Source: Paractinoplanes rishiriensis (GTDB taxonomy: Bacteria > Actinomycetota > Actinomycetes > Mycobacteriales > Micromonosporaceae). From it: a DNA stretch of 64,000 bases. The stretch spans positions 1 through 64,000 of the forward strand of contig NZ_BOMV01000006.1 of the NCBI RefSeq assembly GCF_016862375.1. Direction: 5' to 3'. The notes below the pieces were generated by a model. The model was not told the DNA's origin. It saw only the letters and a list, made by a program, of their open reading frames with translations, and did no database searches. Positions 26,182 through 34,140 of this stretch are shown piece after piece. Made by a program: the position numbers and the translations under genes. Positions within the stretch are counted from its first letter, which is position 1. Each line of letters starts with the position of its first letter.

Positions 26182-27493
26182 GCGCAGGGCCGGGCGCCGC
26201 CGCGCCCAACCGGGTGGGATGCGGCGTGCCGGCCGGCTGCGGGAGCTGCTGGTCTCCGGCGTCGTCGACTCGTTCGGCATGGCGCTGGGCTGGACCGTGG
26301 TGGTCCTGCTCGCCACCTCCCGGGGCGGCCTCGCCGAGGCCGCCCTCTACAACGCCGCCATGCTGGTCGGCGTCGTCCTCTCCGCCCCGATCACCGGGTG
26401 GCTCTCGCACCGGATGAACGGGCGCACCCTGCTGCGCAGCGCCGCCAGCTTCGAGGTGGTGCTGCGCTTCGCGGTGCTCGCCGGCCTGGTGGCCGGGCTG
26501 CCGTCCGGCGTGGTGGCGGTGGCCGTGGTGCTGATGCACGTGGCCGCCTGGGCGGGCTTCGCCGGCATGCGCGCCGAGGTGACCGCGGTGGACGCCTCGC
26601 CGCGTTCGATGACCCGGTACGCGGTGGCGATCGCCGGCGTCGAGGCCGGCGGCACGGCCCTGGCCGCGCTGCTGCCCACCGGCCCGGACGGCTACCCGAC
26701 CGGCTGGCTGCTCGGCGCGGTCTTCGTGGTCTACCTCGGTTCGCTGCTGCCCACCGTGCTGACCGCAAGGCGGGCCCGGATCTCGGCCGGACGCCCGGTG
26801 CTGGCCGCCGGGCTGGCCGCCGGCCTGGCCGCCGGATTGGGCGCCCCGCCGGAGCCCCGGCCCAGGCCCCGGCCGCGCAACGCCGGCCGGCGCTTCCGGC
26901 ACGCGCACCGCGCCGAGCCGGAGGGCTGGCGGCTGCCGTCGACGCGCCTGCTGCTGGCCGGTGGCGGCGTCATGCTGATCGCGGCCGGTCCCACCCTGCT
27001 GGCCGTGCCGATCACCGCCGAACTGCACGGCGGCGGCTGGGTGGCCGGCGCCGCGGTCGCGTTCAGCTTCGGCTGCCTGCTGTCCACCTCCGCGGTGGCG
27101 TTCATCGGCCGGCTCCAGATCCCGGCCGTGCTGCGCTGGTCGCTGTGGGGCCTCGGAATGCTGGCCGGCTGGATCCTGGCCCCGCTGTTCGCGCCGATGG
27201 TGCTGGTGGCGCAGTTCGTGGCCGGCCTGGCCCAGACCGCGTTCGAGGGCGACATGGACGCCCGGGTGGCGTCCGAGGCCGCACCGGAGTCGGTGACCCG
27301 GCACCTCGCGTACAGCGCCTCGGTCCGCGCGCTGGGCGGCGCGGTCGCGGTGCGGGCCCTACCGGTGCTGGCGGCCAGCGCGGCGATCGGCACGGTGTCG
27401 AGCGTGGCCGCCCTGATCCTCGGCTTCTCCTCGCTGGTCCTCTGGGCCGGCATCACCACGGCCCCGCACATATTCCGTCGACTGGCGCACTGA
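26168..27493 (+). CDS. MFS-type transporter coupled to the decarboxylase
   Basis: A 441-residue membrane protein with about ten to twelve hydrophobic segments in two halves. The halves are joined by an Arg/Pro-rich loop (about 220-255, PEPRPRPRPRNAGRRF). It resembles major-facilitator exporters. GTG at 26168 overlaps the decarboxylase by 14 bp; an ATG at 26219 (MRRAGRL) is an alternative start. Close coupling suggests export of the decarboxylase product. Several charged residues expected of polyamine antiporters cannot be assigned by eye. Confidence 0.75.
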   Translation: MLDAERRAGRRRAQPGGMRRAGRLRELLVSGVVDSFGMALGWTVVVLLATSRGGLAEAALYNAAMLVGVVLSAPITGWLSHRMNGRTLLRSAASFEVVLRFAVLAGLVAGLPSGVVAVAVVLMHVAAWAGFAGMRAEVTAVDASPRSMTRYAVAIAGVEAGGTALAALLPTGPDGYPTGWLLGAVFVVYLGSLLPTVLTARRARISAGRPVLAAGLAAGLAAGLGAPPEPRPRPRPRNAGRRFRHAHRAEPEGWRLPSTRLLLAGGGVMLIAAGPTLLAVPITAELHGGGWVAGAAVAFSFGCLLSTSAVAFIGRLQIPAVLRWSLWGLGMLAGWILAPLFAPMVLVAQFVAGLAQTAFEGDMDARVASEAAPESVTRHLAYSASVRALGGAVAVRALPVLAASAAIGTVSSVAALILGFSSLVLWAGITTAPHIFRRLAH

Positions 27494-27501
27494 CCGTTCC
27501 G

Positions 27502-27507
27502 TAGAGT
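27502..27507 (+). promoter_or_regulatory. -10 box before a leader ORF
   Basis: TAGAGT is followed by 7 nt and the ATG at 27515, matching the leaderless pattern in this window. Confidence 0.4.
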
Positions 27508-27514
27508 GGCCGGC

Positions 27515-27574
27515 ATGACAACCCCACGCGGCATCGTGCGTCCATCCGGTGCTGTGCGCGGCGCGGCGGGCTGA
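27515..27574 (+). CDS. Putative 19-residue leader peptide upstream of the second MFS gene
   Basis: The frame from 27515 reads MTTPRGIVRPSGAVRGAAG and stops at 27572-27574, 59 nt before the MFS start. TAGAGT 7 nt upstream gives a leaderless start. Leaderless leader peptides upstream of drug exporters can sense stalled ribosomes in actinobacteria. No conservation test is possible here, so this remains a proposal. Confidence 0.35.
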   Translation: MTTPRGIVRPSGAVRGAAG

Positions 27575-27633
27575 TGACCCTTTAGGAGTCCCCCGCTCGG
27601 CACCGGGAGTCTTCCACCTCGGAGAGCTTCCGC

Positions 27634-29007
27634 ATGTCGCCGTATCGTCTCTACCTGCTCATCTGCGGCCTCGGCTCGTTCGCGAGCCGGACCGCGTTCA
27701 CCCTCAACCTGATCTACCAGGCCACCGTGGTGGGCCTGTCGCCGCTGCAACTCGTGCTGGTCGGCACCGTCATGGAGACCGTCTGCTTCCTGGCGCAGGT
27801 GCCCACCGGGGTGCTCGCCGACCTGGTCAGCCGCCGGCTCTCGGTGATCGTGGGTTACGCCCTGATGGGCGCCGGCCTGCTGGTCTGGGGCCTGCTGCCC
27901 AGTTTCGCCGCGATCCTGGTGGCCAACGTCATCTGGTCGATCGGCGCGGTCTGCGTCGACGGCGCCGAGGAGGCCTGGGCCGCCGACGAGATCGACCCGG
28001 ACCGGGTCACCGCCGCGTTCCTCCGCGGCGGCCAGTTCGCCCAGGCCGGCGGGCTGCTCGGCATCCTGGCCGCGGTCGCCCTGGCCACCGCCGGCCTGGC
28101 CGTCCCGATCGTGGCCGGCGGGATACTCACCCTCGGCCTGGCCGCCCTGCTGATGATCTTCATGACCGAACGCTGGCGCCCCACCGAAACCGGTTCGTGG
28201 CGCTCCATGGGCCGGCAGGTGGCCGCCGGCGCCCGGCAGGTGCGGCACAGCGCGCTGCTGGCCGGCGTCGTGGCGGGCACCTTCTTCGCGGGCCTGAGCA
28301 GCGAGGGCTTCGACCGGCTGAGCCAGCCGTTCCTGCTGCCGTTCACCGGCGGTCGCCCGGTGGAACTGGTCTTCGGCGGGCTGGCGGTGCTGGCCGCTCT
28401 CGGCTCGATAGCGATGACCGGGCTGCTCGGCCGCTGGCTCGACCCGAAAACCGCAGAGGCCGCGCCAGTCCCGGCGGGCGCGGCAGCCACGGCGGGCGCG
28501 GCAGCCACGGCGGGCGCGGCAGCCACGGCGGGCGCGGCAGGCGCGGCAGGCGCGGCTGGCCCGGCGGGGCTGTCGGCGCGGCGCGCCGGATGGCTGGTTG
28601 CGGGCGTGGAGGCGGGCACCGCGGCCGGGATGATCTGCTTCGGGATGGCCGGCGAGTGGTGGGTCGCCGTTGCGCTCTATCTCGTCGTGCTGTTGCTGCG
28701 CGGCGCCTCCGGACCGATCCTCAGTATCTGGCTGGTGTCGGCCACCGCGCCCGGCTCGCGGGCCACCGTCTTCTCGATCCAGGCGCAGGCCGACGCGCTC
28801 GGCCAGATCGCCGGCGGGCCGCCCGCCGGCCTGGTCGCCCAGCGCCGCTCGATCGGGGCCGGCATCTCGGTCGCCGGACTCTTCCTGTTGCCCGCGGTTG
28901 CCCTGTTCGGCTGGGCCGCGAGGCAGGCGTCAAGTTCCGGAACCGGCGCCGACCTGGGCACTCCTGAGAAAGCGCTTCCCGAGCCCCTACCAGGCATTGA
29001 CAGGTAA
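27634..29007 (+). CDS. MFS efflux transporter
   Basis: A 457-residue major-facilitator protein with about twelve membrane segments. The N-terminal half has the loop 2-3 signature-like VLADLVSRRLSV (about 70-81), and TM4 carries an acidic patch DGAEEAWAADE. The central cytoplasmic loop (about 272-315) is an Ala/Gly/Thr repeat. It is probably a drug or metabolite exporter. CGGAG lies 8 nt before the ATG. The last 45 bp contain an AGCGCT-centred palindrome that may serve the next operon. The relation to the decarboxylase pair upstream is uncertain. Confidence 0.82.
   Translation: MSPYRLYLLICGLGSFASRTAFTLNLIYQATVVGLSPLQLVLVGTVMETVCFLAQVPTGVLADLVSRRLSVIVGYALMGAGLLVWGLLPSFAAILVANVIWSIGAVCVDGAEEAWAADEIDPDRVTAAFLRGGQFAQAGGLLGILAAVALATAGLAVPIVAGGILTLGLAALLMIFMTERWRPTETGSWRSMGRQVAAGARQVRHSALLAGVVAGTFFAGLSSEGFDRLSQPFLLPFTGGRPVELVFGGLAVLAALGSIAMTGLLGRWLDPKTAEAAPVPAGAAATAGAAATAGAAATAGAAGAAGAAGPAGLSARRAGWLVAGVEAGTAAGMICFGMAGEWWVAVALYLVVLLLRGASGPILSIWLVSATAPGSRATVFSIQAQADALGQIAGGPPAGLVAQRRSIGAGISVAGLFLLPAVALFGWAARQASSSGTGADLGTPEKALPEPLPGIDR
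28474..28545. repeat. 18-bp tandem repeat in the MFS loop
   Basis: Units gcgggcgcggcagccacg start at 28474, 28492 and 28510, with a partial fourth at 28528 that decays into 9-bp gcaggcgcg units. It encodes six-residue Ala/Gly/Thr repeats in the loop joining the two transporter halves. Confidence 0.9.
28968..28979 (+). promoter_or_regulatory. AGCGCT-centred palindrome upstream of the GH16 gene
   Basis: GAAAGCGCTTCC is palindromic at 10 of 12 positions and resembles CebR/CelR-type LacI-family sites. It lies within the 3' end of the MFS gene, about 120 bp before the GH16 start. Confidence 0.45.
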
Positions 29008-29035
29008 CAAAACCCCGGTTCAGAGTGGCGACACA

Positions 29036-29047
29036 AAGAGCGCTTTC
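29036..29047 (+). promoter_or_regulatory. Second AGCGCT-centred site upstream of the GH16 gene
   Basis: AAGAGCGCTTTC is centred on AGCGCT (29039-29044). It is 55 bp before the GH16 start and 68 bp downstream of the first site, suggesting paired binding of the LacI-family regulator encoded at 32225. Confidence 0.4.
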
Positions 29048-29101
29048 ACATCCCGTTCCCCGACGGGCAACGCTCGCGAAACATCCCCACAGGAGTCGCC
29101 C

Positions 29102-30835
29102 ATGACATCCCCCGTCCCGGGTGGCAGCCGCCGACGGCTGTCACCCACCCGATTCCTCGCCCTCGCCTCCGGCCTCGCCGGGCTCGCCACCGCGTACCTC
29201 GTCGCGGCCGGCGGGCCGGCGGACGCCGCCGAGGTCGTGGTCTCGCAGAACAGGCCGGCCACCGCATCCTCGTCGGAGTGGGCCGGCACGCCCGCCTCGG
29301 CCGCGGTCGACGGCGACAACGGCACCCGGTGGTCCAGCGCGTTCGCCGCGAGCCAGTGGTTCCAGGTGGACCTGGGCGCCAGCACCGCGGTCAGCCGGAT
29401 CGCGATCAACTGGGAGGCGGCGTACGCGCGTGCCTTCACCATCCAGTTCTCCCTGAACGGCACCAACTGGACGCAGGCCTACGCCACCACCACGGGCGGC
29501 GGCGGTCAGCAGAACATCCCGGCCGCGGGTGACGCCAGATATATCCGGATCAATCTGACCCAGCGGGCGCTGGAACTCTACGGCTACTCGTTCTGGGAGT
29601 TCCAGGTCTTCTCCGGCGGCAGCACTCCGACCACTCCACCGACCACCTCCCCCGGTGGCGCGCGGCTGCTGTCCTACAACAAGCCGGCGCAGGCCTCGAC
29701 CTGGCAGAACGACGTCAACTGCAACCCGTGCAGCCCGGACAAGGCGTTCGACAACGACCCGGCCAGCCGCTGGGCGACCAGTTCCACCAACGGCTGGGTG
29801 GACCCCGGCTGGATCTCGGTCGACCTCGGTGCCACCGCGCAGGTCAGCCAGGTGGTCCTGCAGTGGGATCCGGCGTTCGCCCGCGCGTACCAGATCCAGG
29901 TGTCCGGCGACAACGCGAACTGGTCGACCATCTACTCGACCAGCACCGGTGACGGACTCAAGGACGTGATCAACGCCAGCGGCACCGGCCGGTACGTCCG
30001 GATGTACGGCACCGCGCGCAGCAGCGCGTACGGCTATTCGCTCTGGGAGTTCAGCGTCTACGGCACCGGCGGCAACCCCACCGCCCCGCCCGCGAAGCCC
30101 GCCGACCCGGTCTTCCCGGCCACCCGGCTGGTCTTCTCCGACGAGTTCAACGGCGCCTCGGGCAGCAAGCCGGACGGTTCGAAGTGGACCATGGACCCCG
30201 GCGTCCCGCAGAACGGTGAGGTCCAGTACTACACGCCGAACAGCGAGAACGCGTCGATGAACGGACAGGGCCAGCTCGTCATCGAGGCCCGCCGGCAGGA
30301 CTACCAGGGCCGGCAGTACACCTCGCACCGGATGAACACCAGCAACAAGTTCCACGTGCAGTACGGCCGGATCGAGGCCCGGGTCAGGGTGCCGAAGGGC
30401 AACGGGCTCTGGCCGGCGTTCTGGATGATGGGCGAGGACTTCCTCAGCGGACGCCCGTGGCCCTACAACGGCGAGATCGACATCATGGAGGTCCTCGGCC
30501 GCAACACCAGCGAGGCGTACTCGACGCTGCACGCACCGGCCTACAACGCGGGCGGCGGCTACGGCCAGAAGTACGCGACCGTCGACCTGTCCCAGGACTA
30601 CCACGTCTGGGCGGCCGAGTGGGACAGCCGGGGCATCCGGTTCTTCCTGGACGGCCGGCAGGTGTTCGACGCGAGCAAGGAGACCGTGGAGAACACCCGC
30701 GGCCCGTGGATCTTCGACCACAAGTTCTACCTGATCCTCAACCTGGCCGTCGGCGGCGACTTCCCCGGTCCGATCGACGCCAGCACCCCGTTCCCGTCGC
30801 AGATGCTCGTCGACTACGTCCGCGTCTATCAGTGA
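29102..30835 (+). CDS. Secreted GH16 glucanase with two F5/8C (CBM32-like) domains
   Basis: A 577-residue exported enzyme. The Arg-rich signal peptide ends near residue 43 (GGPADAA). Two discoidin-like modules (about 46-175 and 192-325) are separated by Thr/Pro linkers. A GH16 catalytic domain (about 340-577) shows FSDEFNGASGSKPDGSKW and the catalytic motif EIDIME (E458, D460, E463). GH16 enzymes with this motif cut beta-1,3 or mixed-link beta-glucans such as laminarin or fungal wall glucan. AGGAG precedes the ATG by 6 nt. It is followed after 8 bp by the DUF1996 gene in the same operon. Confidence 0.92.
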   Translation: MTSPVPGGSRRRLSPTRFLALASGLAGLATAYLVAAGGPADAAEVVVSQNRPATASSSEWAGTPASAAVDGDNGTRWSSAFAASQWFQVDLGASTAVSRIAINWEAAYARAFTIQFSLNGTNWTQAYATTTGGGGQQNIPAAGDARYIRINLTQRALELYGYSFWEFQVFSGGSTPTTPPTTSPGGARLLSYNKPAQASTWQNDVNCNPCSPDKAFDNDPASRWATSSTNGWVDPGWISVDLGATAQVSQVVLQWDPAFARAYQIQVSGDNANWSTIYSTSTGDGLKDVINASGTGRYVRMYGTARSSAYGYSLWEFSVYGTGGNPTAPPAKPADPVFPATRLVFSDEFNGASGSKPDGSKWTMDPGVPQNGEVQYYTPNSENASMNGQGQLVIEARRQDYQGRQYTSHRMNTSNKFHVQYGRIEARVRVPKGNGLWPAFWMMGEDFLSGRPWPYNGEIDIMEVLGRNTSEAYSTLHAPAYNAGGGYGQKYATVDLSQDYHVWAAEWDSRGIRFFLDGRQVFDASKETVENTRGPWIFDHKFYLILNLAVGGDFPGPIDASTPFPSQMLVDYVRVYQ

Positions 30836-30843
30836 GGGCCGCC

Positions 30844-32118
30844 ATGCGAAAACGTTCCTCCTTCCTGATCGGCGGCGCCGCCGCCGTCCTCGCCGGGTCC
30901 CTGCTGCTCGTGCCGTCCACGGCAAGCGCCGCGGACACCCTGCTCTCGCAGGGCCGCACGGCCAGCGCGTCGTCCACCGAGTCGGCCGCCTTCCCGGCCG
31001 CCAACGCGGTGGACGGCAACTTCGGCACCCGCTGGTCCAGCGCGTTCAGCGACCCGCAGTGGTTGCAGGTCGACCTGGGCGCCAGTGCCACGGTCACCTC
31101 GGTCCTGATCGACTGGGAGGCCGCGTACGCCCGCAGTTTTTCGATCCGGACCTCGACCAACGGCAGCAGCTGGACCACCGCCTACAGCACCACGTCGGGC
31201 ACCGGCGGCCGGCAGACGCTCGCGGTGAGTGGCACCGGCCGGTACGTGCGGCTGGAGACCACCGCGCGGGCCACCCAGTGGGGTGTCTCGCTCACTGAGT
31301 TCCAGGTCTTCGGCAGCGGCGGCGGCACCACGCCGACCGCACCGACGATTCCGCCGGGCGCGGTCCGGGTCGCGGAGTTCCTTGCCGACTGCCCGTTCAG
31401 CCACCGGCTGCCGGACGACCCGATCATCTTCCCCGGCCTGCCGGGTGCGTCGCACATGCACAGCTTCTTCGGCAGCACCGTGACGAACGCGTTCTCGACG
31501 ACGCAGGACCTGCTCAACGCGAACAGCAACTGCAACCCGTCGATCGACAAGTCGTCGTACTGGATCCCGACGCTCTATCAGAACAACGTCCCGGTGGAGC
31601 CGGTCACCGGCATCTTCTACTACCTGGGCGAGGGCGTCCGCGACGACCTGATCGCGCAGACCCAGCCGTTCCCGCTGGGCCTGCGGGTGGTGGCCGGCAA
31701 CGCGCGGGCGACCGGCCCGGCCGACAACACGATCGCCCGCTGGTCGTGTCTGCACGCCGGGCACGTGGGCTCGTCGTCCGACTTCGTGAACTGCCCGACC
31801 GGCACGATGCTGGAGTCCTACCTGGACTTCCCGCACTGCTGGGACGGCCGGAACCTGGACTCGGCGGATCACAAGAGCCACATGGCGTATCCGGTCGGCA
31901 ACGCCTGCCCGGCCAGCCACCCGGTGGTGGTGCCCAAGCTGCGGCAGGTGATGCGGTACCCGGTCAACGGCAATCCGGCGAACTTCCGGCTGGCCTCCGG
32001 CGCGGGTTACACCATGCACGGCGACTTCTTCAACGCCTGGCCGGTCGACGAACTGGCCCGCCGGGTGAACAACTGCATCCGCATCATCGTGAAGTGCGGC
32101 ACGGACGGTACCGCCTGA
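30844..32118 (+). CDS. Secreted F5/8C plus DUF1996 protein
   Basis: A 424-residue exported protein. The signal peptide ends STASA (about 30). A discoidin-like domain (about 33-155) is closely similar to the first module of the upstream GH16 protein. A Thr/Pro linker follows, then DUF1996 (about 175-424), recognisable from AEFLADCPFSHRLPDDPIIFPGLPG (split at 20 in reading), HMHSFFG, SSYWIPTLYQ and HCWDGRNLDS. DUF1996 is common in fungi and actinomycetes and is found with glycan-active modules; no activity is established. Paired Cys residues suggest disulfides outside the cell. A strong hairpin follows the stop. Confidence 0.85.
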   Translation: MRKRSSFLIGGAAAVLAGSLLLVPSTASAADTLLSQGRTASASSTESAAFPAANAVDGNFGTRWSSAFSDPQWLQVDLGASATVTSVLIDWEAAYARSFSIRTSTNGSSWTTAYSTTSGTGGRQTLAVSGTGRYVRLETTARATQWGVSLTEFQVFGSGGGTTPTAPTIPPGAVRVAEFLADCPFSHRLPDDPIIFPGLPGASHMHSFFGSTVTNAFSTTQDLLNANSNCNPSIDKSSYWIPTLYQNNVPVEPVTGIFYYLGEGVRDDLIAQTQPFPLGLRVVAGNARATGPADNTIARWSCLHAGHVGSSSDFVNCPTGTMLESYLDFPHCWDGRNLDSADHKSHMAYPVGNACPASHPVVVPKLRQVMRYPVNGNPANFRLASGAGYTMHGDFFNAWPVDELARRVNNCIRIIVKCGTDGTA

Positions 32119-32136
32119 TGGAGGCCCGGATATGAG

Positions 32137-32174
32137 CACGGGTGCCGCCAGCTTCGGCAGTGGCGGCACCCGTG
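32137..32174 (+). terminator. Strong hairpin terminator after the GH16-DUF1996 operon
   Basis: CACGGGTGCCGCCA (32137-32150) pairs perfectly with 32161-32174. The 10-nt loop contains GC-TTCG-GC. The 14-bp stem lies 18 nt after the DUF1996 stop. It argues against translation of the open frame that extends lacI upstream to 32132. Confidence 0.8.
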
Positions 32175-32179
32175 GCCGT

Positions 32180-32191
32180 GAGAGCGCTCTC
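32180..32191 (+). promoter_or_regulatory. Operator-like palindrome before the second lacI
   Basis: GAGAGCGCTCTC is a perfect 12-bp palindrome centred on AGCGCT. It lies just upstream of the -10 box TATAAC (32212-32217), so it could mediate autoregulation. Confidence 0.65.
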
Positions 32192-32211
32192 CGAGCCTCG
32201 GGTCCCGGTGC

Positions 32212-32217
32212 TATAAC
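32212..32217 (+). promoter_or_regulatory. -10 box of the second lacI gene
   Basis: TATAAC is followed by 7 nt and the ATG at 32225, giving a leaderless message. Confidence 0.5.
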
Positions 32218-32224
32218 AGACCGC

Positions 32225-33268
32225 ATGAGTTCCCGGCCCGCGAGCGGGCGGCATCCGACGATGGACCAGGTCGCCGAGGCGGCCGGCGTGTCCCGCGCCA
32301 CCGTGTCCCGGGTGATCAACGGCGCACCCAGCGTGGATGCCAAGATCCGCGAGATGGTCCAGCGGGCCATCGCCGAAACCGGGTACGTCCCGAACGTCGC
32401 GGCCCGCAGCCTGGTCACCCGGCGCTCCAACTCGGTGGCCCTGGTGATCAGCGAGCCGGACCGGCCGGACAACAACTCGTTCCTCAACCGGATCTTCACC
32501 GACCCGTACTTCGGCCGGATCACCGCCGGCGCCACCACGGCGCTGCGCCCGCACGACATCCACCTGGTGGTCATCCCGACCGACTCCACCGACCACCACC
32601 AGGTGATCCGGTACCTGCGTCAGGGCCACGTCGACGGTGTCCTGCTGATCAGCAGCCACGAGCAGGACACCCTCCCCCGCCAGGTGCACGAGCTGGGCAT
32701 CCCCGCGGTGGTGTCGGCCCGGCCCACCTCGCCGATCGCGGTCAGCTTCGTCGACGTCGACCAGCGGCTCGGCGCCCGGCTCGCGGCCGAGCGGCTGCTC
32801 TCCCGCGGCTGCCGGCGGCTGGCCACCATCAGCGGCCCGCTGGACATCCCGTCCGGCCTCGACCGCCTCGACGGCTACCGCGCCTACCTGGCCGAGCACG
32901 GCTTCGATGCGGTGCCGTCGGTCGAGGGCGACTTCACCCGGGCCGGCGGCGAGGCGGCGGCCCGCCGGCTGCTCACCGAGCACCCCGAGGTGGACGGCCT
33001 GTTCGTGGCCAGCGACCTGATGGCCGAGGGCGCGCTGCGCGCCGTGCAGGACCTGGGCCGCCGGGTGCCGGACGACCTCGCGGTGGTCGGATTCGACGAC
33101 AGCAGCGCGGCGCTGGACTGCCGGCCGCTGCTCACCACGGTCCGGCAGCCGGTCGAGGAGATGGCCGCCGAGATGGCCGAGGTGCTGCTGGCGCACATCG
33201 CGGCGCCCGGCCGGCTGCCCCGGTCGGTCACCTTCCAGCCCACCCTGGTGGTGCGCGACTCCGCCTGA
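32225..33268 (+). CDS. LacI-family transcriptional regulator (CebR/CelR-like context)
   Basis: A 347-residue LacI regulator with the headpiece at about 13-60 (MDQVAEAAGVSRATVSRVI) and a sugar-sensing domain from about 70. The frame is open back to 32132, but a terminator hairpin and an operator lie in that stretch and TATAAC sits 7 nt before the ATG at 32225, so this start is preferred. The AGCGCT sites before its own gene and before the GH16 gene resemble the CebR/CelR operator TGGGAGCGCTCCCA known from Streptomyces and Thermobifida. A beta-glucan oligosaccharide ligand is inferred. Confidence 0.92.
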   Translation: MSSRPASGRHPTMDQVAEAAGVSRATVSRVINGAPSVDAKIREMVQRAIAETGYVPNVAARSLVTRRSNSVALVISEPDRPDNNSFLNRIFTDPYFGRITAGATTALRPHDIHLVVIPTDSTDHHQVIRYLRQGHVDGVLLISSHEQDTLPRQVHELGIPAVVSARPTSPIAVSFVDVDQRLGARLAAERLLSRGCRRLATISGPLDIPSGLDRLDGYRAYLAEHGFDAVPSVEGDFTRAGGEAAARRLLTEHPEVDGLFVASDLMAEGALRAVQDLGRRVPDDLAVVGFDDSSAALDCRPLLTTVRQPVEEMAAEMAEVLLAHIAAPGRLPRSVTFQPTLVVRDSA

Positions 33269-33303
33269 CGGCCGGTTGGCCCATCGGGTTACCGTCTGGC
33301 CCT

Positions 33304-34017
33304 ATGGGGAGCGAGCCGACGGCGGGGGCGTTGCTCGCGGCCGGGAGTGAGGCCTTGATCGAGGCCGCGTTCCGGACCGGTGACTTCGTCGCTGCCCACC
33401 AACTGCTGCTGGCGGCCCGGGACCGGGCGCGGCAGACCCGGAACCGGGTGGACGAGGCAACGGCGCTGACCCGGCTCGGCATGCTGGCCCACTTCTCGGC
33501 GATCGCCGGTGACCTGGCCGAGGCCGACTGGGCCGCCGAGGAGCGGATGTTCGCCGAGGCGCTGGCCATCCAGCGGGCCGCGGACGACCCGGCCGGCGCC
33601 GCCGAGTCGCTGTTCGGGCTCGGCCTCGTGCACCAGGTGCTGCGCGGTGACTGGCCCACCGCCATGCCGTTCTATCAGGAGGCGCTGTCGCTGGCCGAGC
33701 GGTACGCGGACGAGATCGTGCGCTCCGAGGTGCACCGGCACATCGGCTTCTACCACGTCTATGTCACCGGCGACGGCGAGCAGGGCCTGCGCCACCTGCG
33801 GATGTCCCAGGTGCTGCGGGAGCGGTACGGCGACCCGCGCCGGGTGGCGACCGGCACGCTGGCCCTGGGCGAGGCCGAACTGGCCGCCGGCAACCGGCCC
33901 GAGGCGCTGCGGCTGCTGCACGAGGCGGTGCACCAGGCCCGGGCCGCCGGCCTGACCGCCCAGCGGATCGGCTGGGCCGAGCAGGCGCTGCGCGACGCCG
34001 AGCGCCTGGCCGGCTGA
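33304..34017 (+). CDS. TPR-like helical repeat protein
   Basis: A 237-residue protein made of paired helices typical of tetratricopeptide repeats. Repeat-like segments include DEATALTRLGMLAHF (about 50-64), AAESLFGLGLVHQVLRGDW (100-118) and GTLALGEAELAAGNRPEALRLL (181-202). It has no signal peptide or enzymatic motif. It resembles the helical middle domains of LAL or SARP regulators without their ATPase or DNA-binding parts. It precedes the Hsp70-like gene by 123 bp, but a functional link is not shown. Confidence 0.6.
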   Translation: MGSEPTAGALLAAGSEALIEAAFRTGDFVAAHQLLLAARDRARQTRNRVDEATALTRLGMLAHFSAIAGDLAEADWAAEERMFAEALAIQRAADDPAGAAESLFGLGLVHQVLRGDWPTAMPFYQEALSLAERYADEIVRSEVHRHIGFYHVYVTGDGEQGLRHLRMSQVLRERYGDPRRVATGTLALGEAELAAGNRPEALRLLHEAVHQARAAGLTAQRIGWAEQALRDAERLAG

Positions 34018-34046
34018 GGCGCCCGCACGGCCGGCTGTCCAGCCTT

Positions 34047-34062
34047 CGTCGGATGTCCGACG
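34047..34062. promoter_or_regulatory. Palindrome between the TPR-like and Hsp70-like genes
   Basis: CGTCGGATGTCCGACG has perfect 7-bp arms around 2 bp. A second short inverted repeat, GTAAC-N9-GTTAC, lies at 34101-34119. Both precede the TTG start at 34141 and may be operators for the Hsp70-like gene. Confidence 0.45.
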
Positions 34063-34140
34063 GATCGATCACGATCAGTTCTGTCGGGTCCCCGACCCAG
34101 GTAACTTATGGACAGTTACTGCTGGTCATAGGGGGCGGCC

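Noticed and set aside
32132..32224. Upstream extension of the second LacI protein
   Set aside because: The stretch holds a 14-bp terminator hairpin, an operator palindrome and the -10 box; residues there do not resemble LacI N-termini.
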